A stretch of 64,000 nt of DNA from Elephas maximus indicus (taxonomy: Eukaryota; Chordata; Mammalia; Proboscidea; Elephantidae), in NCBI RefSeq assembly GCF_024166365.1, contig NC_064819.1, positions 110,900,293 through 110,964,292 on the forward strand. The letters are read 5' to 3'. A model generated the notes under the pieces. It saw only the letters and a program-made list of their open reading frames with translations, was not told the DNA's origin and did no database searches. This document shows, one piece after another, positions 52,941-63,960 of this stretch (positions are counted from its first letter, which is position 1; each line of letters starts with the position of its first letter). A program made the position numbers and the translations under genes.

Positions 52941-54179
52941 AAAGGAGGCAAGAAATTCTGGATCAGATCTATGGCCACTCCCGGCCATCAATGTTAATTA
53001 ATCTTTGGGGTTCTCATCTATGTTTATCAAAGAACAACCAGTTGCTCAAAATTAGACAGCAAACTATAGTTGAATCCATTGCAACCAGGGTTTCTAAAAT
53101 TTTGTCTTTCCTTCAGGAATTCACTGCGATTCTGAATGATAGACACCCTTTAGTGAAGTCAAAGACAGCAGAATAATTTACGAGTAATTAAATGGGGTTG
53201 CTGCTTTTTGTTTTTGTACATAGGATTTCTTTTAATTCTCATGTTTGGAGAAAATGCACCTCTTGAAGAAACTCCAATGGCTACGGCAGCTCTTCCTTAC
53301 TCTGCTGTCTGGGAGCATGGAGATGACAGGGGAATGGCGTCACTAATTTTCCAGCGGGGGCAATGATAGAAAAGAGCCTGGGATAGGAGGGTGAATATTG
53401 TGACTGCAGGAATTTGGGTTGCAGTGGTGGCCATGGCAGAGACCCATAACAGCAGAATGACCAGACACCCTGCCCCTTTCTTCATCTCTTGGCAAGATGC
53501 TAGCCTTTGATTCAACCTTTGGTTTGCCCTGGCTTGGATAAAGAACATTCTCTTAAACATACCTCTCGTTCATTGTGTTTACCCTGATTCAGACATACTT
53601 GCCTTTCCTCTCAAATGAAATGTGTTGGGTTAACAATCAAGAAGGGGAAGGCCCAGTAGAGAAGCACACTGTCTGCAGGACACAGAGCAACTTTCTCGTC
53701 AGGTTAATAAAGTCAGATTTCTTGGTAGTAGAGATACTTTATTGCTGTGATCCCATTAACTCTGACATTGCACAGTTCTATTTTTAGAAACTTCCTTACT
53801 CTCGAAATCCAGCAAAGCTTAACAGCTGCTGAGAGCCCATAAAAAAAAAAAAGCTGTGGTCTTGCTGGATTGAATTTTTCTTTTTTTGGCCTCTTTTCCC
53901 TTTGGGCCTCAGCTAATTCCTCCACCACGAGGGCTGACGTCAATGCTACCACCCTGTACAGGGACCAACTGGTCTTGGTTGGGGACAAGGAGCCCAATAG
54001 GCCTTGTACACACAGGACAGGGACAGATCTGACCATAGTGCAGTAAGAGAGGGTCAAACAGACCAGCATTTCTTTTAAGGGCTGAGGAGAGGGTTTACCC
54101 ATCATAACTCAATTCTCTAGTCTGTGCTCAAAGTGTCCTTTTTCCTGAAAGCAGGGAAGAGGCCAGGACCAAAAGCCAG
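52941..54179. other. No feature recognised
   Basis: RCAN2 intron. The 130-codon frame at 53713-54105 (minus) has no recognisable domain and no splice context. Confidence 0.3.
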
Positions 54180-54297
54180 GTTACATAACTTGAAGAATGT
54201 AAACTGTGTAACTGAATTGTACATGTAGAAATTGTTGAATGGGTGTATGGTTCTGTTGTATATATTCTCAACAACAAAAATAAAATAAATAAATCGA
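54180..54297 (+). mobile_element. L1-type 3' terminus, plus orientation
   Basis: 'TGAATTGTACATGTAGAAATTG' region through 'TGTATATATTCTCAACAAC' and AAAATAAAATAAATAAAT. Exact reverse layout of the starts of 38695 and 57856, so it fixes their polarity. Confidence 0.75.
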
Positions 54298-55074
54298 GGA
54301 ATTTCTTTAAAAAGCAAAAGAAAAAAGGGTGGCGGGGAGTAGAACAGAATTCCAAATTCTCCACAGAATCCAGATTTTCTGGAACCACTGAGCCTGGATG
54401 AGCTCCCAAAACTATTGCTCTGAGATTATTTTTAAACTTTAAACCTTAAATCAAAACTATCCCTTGAAATCTTCTTTGAACCAAAAAAAAAAAAAACAAA
54501 AAAAACAATTTATGTACTTCCACCAAAACAAAAAAATTTTTTTTTCTTAATGCATTGATCAGGGCTTCTCACCTATACCCATGAAATAAAATTCCCACCC
54601 AAGCAAATGAAAAATCCTCTAGTATCTGGCCAAAAGTTCTATTCTCATTTAGGCCTTTGGAACTGATTTAGGCTTGGCCATTGTTCAAAATGGATGCCAA
54701 AGATCTGTCTCCTCTTTTCCTGAGTGGGTGGAGAAAGGTTGGTGACAAAGGCCTGATTCCTGTAAGTCTGGAGGAGGGAGTGAAGGTGCCCACAGGCTGC
54801 TTTCTGTTCTCGGGAGGAAGCTGGTAACGTCCCTGTGCTGGCCTGGCGGATGGAGGAGGTGGTGATGGGGATCCTGTACATATGCCAAGAAGTGTGTTGG
54901 TGTCTATCGGTCCAAGTGCTACTGGAAATTCTCCACCGTGCCACCTTTGCCTCATGAGCCATGGGATGGTTCCTCCTTGAATTCTCTTTACAAAATCAGT
55001 GTGATTATGCAAAGTCTGCCTTAACATATCATTCAGACATGTTAAGGGTGAGAGCTATATTACTATGTATTAGA
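54298..55074. other. No feature recognised
   Basis: RCAN2 intron. Overlapping minus-strand frames at 54645-55027 of up to 119 codons have no family similarity. A-rich runs near 54482-54506. Confidence 0.3.
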
Positions 55075-55076
55075 GT

Positions 55077-55285
55077 TTGGAGTTCCTGGTTGGTATAAAT
55101 GGTTAAAGCACTCAGCTGCTAAATGGAAGGTTGGAGGTTTGAGTTCACCCAGAGGTATCTCAGAAGAAGGGCCTACTGATCTACTTCCAAAACAACCAGC
55201 CACTGAAAATCCTATGGAGCACAACTCTACTTTGACACTTATGGAGTTGCCATGAGTTGAGGTCAACTCGACAGCAACTGGAAAG
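55077..55285 (+). repeat. AfroSINE, long subtype
   Basis: 'GGAGTTCCTGGTTGGTATAA' to 'CTCGACAGCAACTGG'. Confidence 0.9.
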
Positions 55286-55989
55286 AAAGAACTCTATGCA
55301 CTGGTCAGTATTTGAACTCACTGTATCTCTTAACTTACTCTCATTCCTGGCAGGTATAAAGCTGGTTTAGTTTTTGGTCAAAAGTGTTCCCCAATAGAAG
55401 GACTGAGTTATAGTGAAAAACATTAGGAAGTTTCCCAAAGCTACACCCCTTCTCCCATCCAGATGTGCTATTAAACGGTATTTTAAGTTATCTACTGGCA
55501 ATCTTCCCTTCCCCTTGTTTTCCAAAGAGAAGGGAAAAAGTGCGTGTCTGGAAAGGAGGACGGGACTGTGCAAAATTGTGAAGCAGGTTTTACTCAGCTC
55601 TGCGCTATCTCCCCCTGTTCTAGCGCTCTCTTCTCTGCTCCCGTGCTGGCACCTCTGACCCCTTACTAGGCACTCCTTCATCACATTTGAGAACCACCTG
55701 ATTAATATTGAAAAGTATAATATTAATGTGGTTCCCCAACTAGGGAGCTACAATCTCAGTGGTGTCTGGAAATGGAACGGGATTCTGTGAGTTGTCAAGA
55801 GGGGTGGAGGTGGATACCAGCATTTAGTAGGCCTAAGCGTGTTAAAGGTGGGTAGAGCTGTCAACTCTAAGATATCACAGACCTCATATTGAGAAAATTG
55901 AGCTAAGAACTTCCTATAGGCACTTACACTTTAACAGGAGACTAAGATATGGTTTGAAAGTGATAATAAGCCAAGTGATAGGAAGTCAG
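55286..55989. other. No feature recognised
   Basis: RCAN2 intron; unique-looking. Confidence 0.3.
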
Positions 55990-56175
55990 GTGATAAGAAA
56001 AAGGTAACACACATTGAACATTTACCATGCTCAGGTACTGGACATACAGATTTAAATGGACTACCTCATTCGTTGCCTGCAACAACTCTATTTTACTACT
56101 GAGGAAACTGAAGCCAAGACAGGTTAAGACACTCGCTTACACAGTTAATAAATAGTGAAGCCTGGATTCAAACTC
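55990..56175 (+). repeat. MIR
   Basis: 'CATGCTCAGGTACTGG', 'CTACTGAGGAAACTGAAGCC', 'GGTTAAGACACTCGC' and 'CCTGGATTCAAACTC'. Confidence 0.8.
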
Positions 56176-56689
56176 ACATCTTGAGTTTTAGTCATCATTA
56201 TAAGCAAGAGAAAAAATTCTCTTTACACTGGATCTTTACAAACAGCTACAAAATAATAGAGGAGTTAGTCTGGTGCAGAGGGAATTACGGGAAACTCAAA
56301 ATCTCAGTAATTTGGTTGCTACCTATTCACAAGGTCAATTTGGGCATGGAGAAAGAACTTATTTTCTAAGTAGAAATAGAACCAGGCATTCAGGATTAAA
56401 ATAAATGTTCCAGGGGCAAAAAGACTTTTGTAATTTTTTCCTCTTTCATTCCTTGTGTTTCTATGAATTCAAATTTAATTTTGGTTGACAAAGGAGAAAA
56501 TGCTGTAGGTAGACTTTAGGGTGAGGACAATCTCTAAATAGCACCTCTGTCTTTTCCTTTGTTTAGCAGCTATTTCTATCAAAGAATGTCCTCTAAACAT
56601 GGGTGACAAATAGTATAAAGCAAAGCAGAGACCAAATCCAAATATTTCATTGGCAGTTCAGAGAAAAAAAACACGCAAATAACAAACAC
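56176..56689. other. No feature recognised
   Basis: RCAN2 intron; AT-rich unique-looking. Confidence 0.3.
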
Positions 56690-56820
56690 CATCACAACTA
56701 CCACAATGGACACATACATCGTGCTTAGTGGGTGGTTGGCACTGCTTCAAACACTTTATATACATTAATTCATTTAATGGCAGAGGGAATTTCTCTCTGA
56801 AGCCTATGAAACAATGCTGC
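56690..56820 (+). repeat. MIR/L2-like fragment
   Basis: 'GGCACTGCTTCAAACACTTT' .. 'ACATTAATTCATTTAATGG'. Confidence 0.5.
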
Positions 56821-56839
56821 TCAGAGCAGAATCATCACA

Positions 56840-57080
56840 ATACCTACCCCTTATTTGATACTTACTATGTGCCAGAGGGTCGCTATGAGTTGGAACCAAC
56901 TTGACGGCACCTAACAATAACAAGTACAATGTGCCAGGCACTGTGCTAACTGCTTTATGTATAGTAATCATTCCATCTTCATGATTGAATGACCATTAAA
57001 GACAAAAGGCGGTGCAGAAAAGTAAATTCTTCAAGGCCACATACAAGCATGTGGTAGAGCCAGGACTCCAACACATGCCT
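56840..57080 (+). repeat. MIR with a 49-bp insertion
   Basis: 'GATACTTACTATGTGCCAG', then after the insertion 'CAGGCACTGTGCTAACTGC', 'GCTTTATGTATAGTAATC' and 'GGTAGAGCCAGGACTCC'. Confidence 0.8.
56876..56924 (+). mobile_element. 49-bp RTE/SINE tail-only insertion
   Basis: Starts 'AGGGTCGCTATGAGTTGG' and ends 'GACGGCACCTAACAATAACAAG', the last bases of an RTE or RTE-tailed SINE. Flanked by TACTATGTGCCAG (56863-56875) and TACAATGTGCCAG (56925-56937). Confidence 0.88.
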
Positions 57081-57082
57081 GT

Positions 57083-57278
57083 TGTTGTTAGGTACCACAG
57101 AATCAATTCCAACTCATAATGACCCCATGTGTCAGAGCAGAACTGCTCTATAGGGCTTTCTGGCTCTAAGCTTTACAGAAACAGATCACCAGGTCTTTCA
57201 TCTGCACTGGGTAGGTTCGAACCACTAACCTTTCGATTAATAGCCAAGCTCTCAACCACGGTGCAACCAGGGCTCCTT
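57083..57278 (-). repeat. AfroSINE, long subtype
   Basis: 'TTGTTAGGTACCACAGAATC' to 'CGGTGCAACCAGGGCTCC'. Confidence 0.9.
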
Positions 57279-57757
57279 AATCCAGGACTACCAGGTGCCA
57301 AAGCATTAACTACCATATTGCCTCTGGCATGTAGGAAGAACGTTTGCCATGGTGCAGGAGTTACATGATGCCTGAAAATTGACTTCCCTGTCTCAGAATG
57401 TACAGTATGAGTTCCTTTTAGGAAAATATTACCTACATGAATCACTAGCTTTTCTTCTTCCTAGCCTACCTGGCCTCGGTGCCAAGCCACATCAAACTAG
57501 GAAAACAGGAGGGAATTCTTGGTAAGATGGGGGGTGGGGAGACAAATACTCTGTAGTTTTAAGAGCTGTTCTACTTAATTAAGAGAACGTTTGCTTGCCT
57601 TCTGGAGATCTCCTTCTAAGACTGGATTAGAGAGTCCAATTACCTTCATGGCTTTTTGAGACATTTAAGACCTAAAGTACTTCACAGGACAACTGATTGA
57701 CCAAGGGCCTGAATCAGTGGTTGAGATGAAGAACCGGAACCCTAGAAGGGCACTTAC
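57279..57757. other. No feature recognised
   Basis: RCAN2 intron; unique-looking. Confidence 0.3.
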
Positions 57758-58484
57758 CAGTTGCTGCCGAGTAGACTCCCACTCCTGGCAACCCTAAGTG
57801 TGTCAGAGTGACCCTAAGCGTGTCAGAGTAGAACTGTGCTCCATAGGGTTTTATTTTAAATGTATACATATATTTTATTTTTGTTGTTGGAAATATACAC
57901 AGCAGAACATATACCAATTCAAAAATGTCTACATTTACAATTCATTGACATTGATTATATTCTTCAAGTTCTGCAACCATTCTCACCCTCCTTTTCCAAA
58001 TTGTTCCTCCTACATTAACACAAACTCACTGGCCCCTAAGCTTCTTATCTAATCTTTCAAGTTGCTACTATCAATTTGATCCCATATAGATAGTTCTTTA
58101 AAAGAGTACAATGCTCAAGGCAGGCATTCTTTACTAGTTAAGCTAAACTATTACTTGATTTAAAGAAGACTTCAGGGTATATTTTCAGTTTAAGGTTTAA
58201 AGATTATCTCAGGGCAATAGTTTTGGGAATTCACTCAACCTCAATGGCTCCAGAAAATCCGGATTCCATGACAATTTGAACTTCTGCATTTTCCCCCCTT
58301 TTGATCAGGATTTGGCAAACGAATCTTTGATCAAAATGTTCAGTAATGGTTCCACAGGGTTTTGAATGACTGTGACTTTTCAGAAGTAGATCACCAGGCC
58401 TTTCTTCCAAGGCATTTCTGGATGGACTCAAACCTCCAACCTTTCAGTTAGCAGTTGGGTTTTAACTATTTGTGCCATTTAGGA
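57758..58484 (-). repeat. AfroSINE split by an L1 3'UTR insertion
   Basis: The tail half, 57758-57855, starts 'CCAGTTGCTGCCGAGTAGAC' and carries a 20-bp internal tandem duplication at 57791-57830. The head half, about 58335-58484, runs 'GAATGACTGTGACTTTTCAG' to 'GCCATTTAGGAACTCC'. Together they make one long-subtype copy. Confidence 0.85.
57856..58334 (-). mobile_element. L1-type 3'UTR, copy B, nested in AfroSINE
   Basis: Begins with a reversed A/T-rich tail ('TATTTTATTTTTGTTGTTGG') and matches copy A at 38695. The target duplication is TCCATAGGGTTTT (left) and TCCACAGGGTTTT (right, about 58349-58361). Right boundary ends near 'TCAGTAATGG'. Confidence 0.78.
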
Positions 58485-60379
58485 ACTCCAAAAGGAAGGT
58501 AAAGTGAGTGAAATATGAAGAGAACCGTGACAGGGAAGAGAACCATAAAGAAGGAGAGAGAACACAGAAGAAGGGCTGTCTGTGGTTTTGTGATTTGGAG
58601 CCTGTTCACATGGGGTAAGAGGAAACTGGCAGAGAAAAAGAAATAAAATGTTTGGGAGTGCTTGGTTAGAGGTGTGCTTGGCCATTTCTATCTGGGAATG
58701 GACCATACTATTCTGTCTTTCCAGACATTAGGGACCCAACTAAGGGAATAGCTATGGGAACACACACACACCATAAGAAAATATCTGAAAGATAAACACG
58801 ATTTTTTTTTCTATTGTGTACTGTCTCACCCTTCACCAAAATTGCCACTTATCTACTGTCTATTCAGAAACACAACAATTTTTAAGGTACTTATTTTGGG
58901 GTGGTAGGGTTTGCTAATTCATTCCCCCACCCCTTTTTTCCTCATCTGTATTTTCTATTTTTCTACAGTGGGCATGTTTTACCTGCACAGCAAGGAAAGA
59001 AAGAGTTTACACTGCTACTCGGTAGTGACTGAGGGCCTGAAGGTGACTGTGGAACATATGCTCAGAAGAAATGCCCTCTTAAAAATTTCCCCAGGGAACA
59101 TTCTTGCAAAGGAAATGGAAAATTATGAACATGTGTTGCAGGTTCACAAATCCGAATGCCTTGGGTGGGACGCTAGGCTGTGTTGTTTGTCTTTCAGGTC
59201 TGCGATCAGAATATAGCAATTGTTGAAGGAGAACTGAGGCTCTCTATAATATTCATACCACATGCGCCAAAAATATAAGCACTCATTTATATCTTAAAAA
59301 CTGAATGTTCACTACCTTTGAATCAAGGCCTAAAATAGAAAATATATATATCTCCCTCTCTTCCTTATAAATCACATGAATCAATGAAACATATTTTCCA
59401 TTTTGGGGTACCAAGCAACACCAAGAAAACTGTTTTACTATAGCATGTTTTGATGGAGAAGAACTTGGAAAAAGAAAAAATCTAAATATAGCAGATGCCC
59501 GCAACTTGAAACTCGAGCACCATTTTAAACTCTCCTCTGCAGTTAACTAAAATTGATCTCCCTAACAAGAGCTAAAAATAGTGAGGGGAAAAAAGAGACT
59601 AGACAATGACTTTTCATATCGCTCCCTGCAGGCATTTGCAGTGACAATGAACATGACCCTCCAGAGCTATCCTAGAGAGCAGAACAAAGACTGGCATTTC
59701 ACATCCCCCCGCCCCGCCCCCGATTTCCCACCCATTAGTACAGTGTACATTTCTATTTTGCCATTTTTGCTGATTGGTAGGGATAAGCTATTTTGCTAGG
59801 TTGGGTTTTTGTTTTTCCTATTTTGTTTTACATCAGAAAAAAACATAGCACTCTGCTGTTTCAGGAGTCAGAAACAATAAAAAAAAATAGGTAGCATAAA
59901 ATAAATACAAATAAAATACTGATTTTATTCTCTGCCTCAAGGTCAGAGCACATCATATTTTGTCCAGGTCATTGATAAGTGATGGGCTTCTATAAATTCA
60001 CCAGAGGGCTATTATAAACGTCTGTGTTTTATAGAGAAGACAGCTGTCCCTTCAGCAGAGCAGAGGAAGGCAAATTCTGAACCTCATATCCCACTGGACA
60101 ACAGAGGAACTCATCAACTGACACAGTTTGTGTGTTTGGGGGTTGGCGGGGAGGGGCTACCAAACGTGGAGGGACAAAATGTAAAAGTTGTTTTGCATTT
60201 TTAATATTTCTTTTCATAACCACCTTGAATTTCTTCTGAAGAAATTAATCTTACTATTTAAGAGATTGCTCTGGTTTCTGATACCTTCACCACACGGGAC
60301 AAGGATAAAGGGTGCTTCCTTGCTCAACCAATCCCTTCCAACCTCCCTCATCCCCTTCTGCTTCCTGACAGTGTCAAAG
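58485..60379. other. Long stretch without recognised features
   Basis: RCAN2 intron, 1.9 kb. Minor runs: a CA-type stretch near 58761-58772 and a C-rich run at about 59705-59720. The frame at 58911-59216 shows no family similarity. Confidence 0.35.
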
Positions 60380-60560
60380 GGACATGTTTTAACTTACCAG
60401 CTGGGCATCCTTGGGCAAGTTACTTAGCACTCTGAGCCTTACAGTCCCCAGCTATATAAAGGGAATTAATAATAGTACTTGTCTCCTAGCATTGCTATCA
60501 GCATTAAATGAAATAATATAGTAAGGTGTTCAGAATAGTGCTTGATACATAGTAAGTCCT
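60380..60560 (+). repeat. MIR
   Basis: 'AGCTGGGCATCCTTGGGCAA', 'GTTACTTAGCACTCTGAGCC' and 'GCTTGATACATAGTAAGTCC'. Confidence 0.8.
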
Positions 60561-60575
60561 ATATGTAAGTTTTTG

Positions 60576-60785
60576 AGGAGCCCTGGTAGCAAAGTGGTTA
60601 AGCAAGCACTGGGCTGTTAACCAAAAGGTCAGTAGTTCAAACCTACCAGCCACTCCATGGGAGAAAGATGTGGCAGTCTGCTTCTGTAGATTACAGCCTT
60701 GTAAACCCTATGGGGCAGTTCTACTCTGTCCTGTAGGGTCGCTATGAGTCAGAACCGACTCGATGGCAATGAGTTTGGTTTGGTT
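60576..60785 (+). repeat. AfroSINE, first arm of an inverted pair
   Basis: 'GGAGCCCTGGTAGCAAAGTG' to 'GATGGCAATGAGTTTGG', with the central 'CTGTAGATTACAGCCTTG' block. Confidence 0.93.
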
Positions 60786-60803
60786 TTATATATATATGTA
60801 TAC

Positions 60804-60971
60804 AAAAACCAAAACCCGTTGCCGTCAAGTCGATTCCGACTCATAGTGACCCTATAGGTCAGAGTAGAACTGCCCCATAGAGATTCCAAGGAGCATTCCT
60901 GGTGGATATGAACTGCCAACCTTTTGGTTAGCAGCTGTAGCACTTAACCACTACGCCACCAGGGTTTTCTT
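60804..60971 (-). repeat. AfroSINE, second arm of an inverted pair
   Basis: 'CCAAAACCCGTTGCCGTCAA' to 'CTACGCCACCAGGGTTTTC', flanked by TATATATAT-rich target sequence. It lies only about 20 bp from the opposite-strand copy. Confidence 0.94.
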
Positions 60972-60975
60972 TACA

Positions 60976-61008
60976 TATATATATACATATATACACACAC
61001 ACACACAA
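60976..61008. repeat. TA/CA microsatellite
   Basis: (TA)n then (CA)n, continuing the repeat in which the AfroSINE landed. Confidence 0.85.
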
Positions 61009-61949
61009 AATTTTAACCATTGCATTCATTATTTATTTTTTTCAAATTTATTCTTTACTTACTTTTTGAATAAAAACAGGACATACAGTTAAAGGGATAA
61101 TGACTAAGAATGTTTGCAACTGTGCCTCTCATAGTTTTCAGAATATAAACTTGCTCTAACTCTAATCAACAAAACTAAGAGATTTTCCTCAGGGTCATGT
61201 GGCCCTCGTCTTATGCTGTAAGCTTATGTTAAGAATTTTGAAGGATGCAGGTTTGGGTATGATCAGGGTTCCCTTGTTTTCTCTCTGCTTGTTTCCAGTA
61301 CTTCTCTAGAAGTTCTAGGGAGCCCAAGCTGTCCCTCTTTGGAGAATAGTCACCAGGAAGGCATTTTTCTGGGGCTGCTGTTTTACTCCTTGATTGTCTG
61401 AGCTGACGCCTCTGCCTGCACACTCCCATTTGTCCTCCATAAAAGGGTCCTGAGGACACATCATTAAGGCTCCCGCAAATCAGCCAGTGTCCTGAAAGGA
61501 TCCTTGACCTGAGTGCCACCTCACCCTGGATCCTGCTCCAAGGTGTTCCTTCTTGAGATTTACTTGTTCCGGCATCCTTAGGTTTCTGCAGCTCTTCTCA
61601 GCCACTCACCTCTGCCAGTTTAGCACTGTTAAATCATTCCTCCTAAACTAAACTTCCTTCCCTTTGATCATCTGCATTGCTTTTTTTCTGCCCTCACTCT
61701 TATTTGTTTCTGCACTTCCGGAGCTGAGGTAGTCATCTTTTAACACGGAATGAATCACAATTTGTTACTGAAATGATGCTGCCAGAGGATTAAAAATAAA
61801 TTCTACTAGATCATTTTTTTTTCCTCCAAATGGAAATGCTAGAAGTACTCTTTGTAGAAGAAAACATTAGTTTAGTGCTGTCTAGCTCAGGTTGGCCAAA
61901 GTCATAAGAAACCAATAATTTGCCAGTGGAAAAAATATCTCTAGGCAGG
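61009..61949. other. No feature recognised
   Basis: RCAN2 intron; the frame at 61229-61519 has no recognisable similarity. Confidence 0.3.
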
Positions 61950-62165
61950 CTAATAGTCTGATCTATTCGCTCACTCATTCATTCATTCACGCCTCCAGTA
62001 TTTACTGTGCATCTACTGTGCACCGCATGCTGTCAGGTACTGGGGATATCAAACTGAATATAACATGCATTCTCTCCTCAAAAAGTACGGAAGCTGCTAA
62101 GTTGAACAACAGGAAGTTGCCATAAGGAGAAGAGAGCATTCATTAAATGTGCCAGGAGGAGTCTT
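61950..62165 (+). repeat. L2 3' region
   Basis: 'CACTCATTCATTCATTC', 'GTATTTACTGTGCATCTACT', 'GTCAGGTACTGGGGATATC' and 'AAGAGAGCATTCATTAAATG'. Confidence 0.7.
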
Positions 62166-62664
62166 GCCTTGGTAGCTAGTTGGGGAGATGGGCAAAGATG
62201 GGGGTGGGGAGAGTGCAGGGTACGTCCCCTAATCCCTCACTGCTGTAGCTGAAACAGTCACAAAAGGCCCAGTCCTTGGATATAACCTCTGTGATATTTT
62301 CCACTCAATTGTTGGCTACAAATCATTCGTCTGTATGGGGTGAGGGAACTCCAAGGACACAGGAAAGGGACAAATGGGTAAACAAAGAGAAACAGGCTCA
62401 AATTGATGGCAAGGGATGGAGAGAAAGATATTCCAGAAAATATATCCACACTGCAGCTGTTCCATGGGAAACAGTATCAATCATCCTTGAAAAACAGGAG
62501 ACTTTCAATATTTTCTCTTGCACACAACAATGCACAGGTCTTCATTTGCACACTTATCAGACACAGCGTTAGGCTTTCTGGAAGCTCAGAATGAGGTTAG
62601 GTATTTGTCAAGTCAGAGTTAGCAAAAATTTCTTGCTGATGTCAGAGCACAGCAGGCCTACAGT
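62166..62664. other. No feature recognised
   Basis: RCAN2 intron; unique-looking. Confidence 0.3.
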
Positions 62665-62873
62665 CAGCAAAGGCAGTCAGTGGTGCAAATACTAACATGT
62701 TCGGCTGCTAACCAAAAGGTTAGAGGTTCAAGTTCACCCAGAGGCACCTTGGAAGAAAGGCTTGGTGATCTACTTCTGAAAAATCAGCCACTGAAAACCC
62801 TGCGGAGCACAGTGGACACACACGGGATCACTCTGAGTCGGAGTCAACTCTATGGCAAACGGTTTGAGTTTGG
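62665..62873 (+). repeat. AfroSINE, long subtype
   Basis: 'CAGTCAGTGGTGCAAATACT' to 'CTCTATGGCAAACGGTTTG'; 'AAAAATCAGCCACTGAAAAC' in the centre. Confidence 0.9.
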
Positions 62874-62934
62874 TTTTGTCCTTGATAGAAGGCCATTTGG
62901 CTAAATGGTCAAGTTTACTCCCCTAAGAAAGAAG

Positions 62935-63110
62935 GTCCAGGTTTTGAAATTGCCTCTGCCACCAATCAACTGTGTCACCTTGGGCAAGCTCATCCACTTC
63001 TCCACGGCTCAGTTTCCTGATCTGTAAAATGAGGACAATAACAGTTCCTGTCCTCTGGTGCTTATCACACTGAGGGGTACTTCATAAATGGCAGACAGTA
63101 CAGTCACCGT
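62935..63110 (+). repeat. MIR
   Basis: 'GTGTCACCTTGGGCAAGC', 'CTCAGTTTCCTGATCTGTAA' and 'GAGGACAATAACAGTTCC'. Confidence 0.85.
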
Positions 63111-63443
63111 TATAGCAGAAGGTGAAGGTCATGGGTGAAGCTGATCCTTAGGATAGCATACAATTAAGATAATGACATGTTTTTGTAACAGCGTTAATCA
63201 ATTTATTCATAACTCTAAAAAAAAAAACCCAGTTTTTTCTTTACCTCTTCAAGACCATTTCCTTCCTCCTTCCTCTGTGCCAGGCTCTGTAAGCATCCCT
63301 TCCAGGACATAATGCCCACTCCAATCATCTGCTTTCTTCAGTCCCACGTCCCATTTGTCCCTGGCTGTGTCCTCCAGACCCAGGATTCAGCTCCATCAGC
63401 GGTGAGGGTGTCTGAGACTTGCCCTTACCTTCTCTTTGCATCA
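63111..63443. other. No feature recognised
   Basis: RCAN2 intron; unique-looking. Confidence 0.3.
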
Positions 63444-63455
63444 AACTTAGTGAAC

Positions 63456-63634
63456 CAAAAAAAAAAAAAAAAAAACCCAAACCCAGTGCCAGTGAGTTGA
63501 TTCCAACTCATAGCAACCCTATAGGACAGAGTAGAACTGCCCCATAGAGTTTCCAAGGAGTGCCTGGCAGATTCGAACTGCCAACCTTTTGGTTAGCAGC
63601 CATAGCACTTAACTACTACACCACCAGGGTTTCC
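63456..63634 (-). repeat. AfroSINE with perfect 12-bp target duplication
   Basis: AACTTAGTGAAC at 63444-63455 and 63635-63646 flanks a short-subtype copy that has an A19 tract. One of the youngest-looking copies here. Confidence 0.96.
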
Positions 63635-63799
63635 AACTTAGTGAACATTGACTATAAATTTTCTTTAACATTCTGGATAAAAAAAGGTAAGAATTTACTG
63701 GATTACTGGCTCCAAGCTGAGTGGACCAGAAACCCACTGGAGTCTGAAGGTTGAAGACTCTAAGTCTGGGTCTCCATTACAAAGAGTGAATTAGGAAGA

Positions 63800-63960
63800 A
63801 CACTACATTCAAAGCCCCAGCTCTGTCACTGGCAAGTCACTTTCCCTTCTTTGGGCCTCGGTTTTCCCTCCTGTAAAATGCAGGTTGGCCAGACGGCTCC
63901 TAAGTCCTCTAGCCTAGACCTTAGTGATTTTAGGAAGAGCTCTGTTTGCTCATATCCAAA
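63800..63960 (+). repeat. MIR
   Basis: 'GCTCTGTCACTGGCAAGTC', 'TGGGCCTCGGTTTTCCCTCC' and 'TGTAAAATGCAGG'. Confidence 0.75.

Noticed and set aside
53713-54105. 130-codon minus-strand frame in the RCAN2 intron
   Set aside because: No domain, no signal or membrane pattern, no flanking splice signals and no family similarity; a chance frame.
54645-55027. Overlapping minus-strand frames of 105-119 codons
   Set aside because: Several frames are open at once over the same DNA, which is typical of base composition and not of coding; no recognisable motif.
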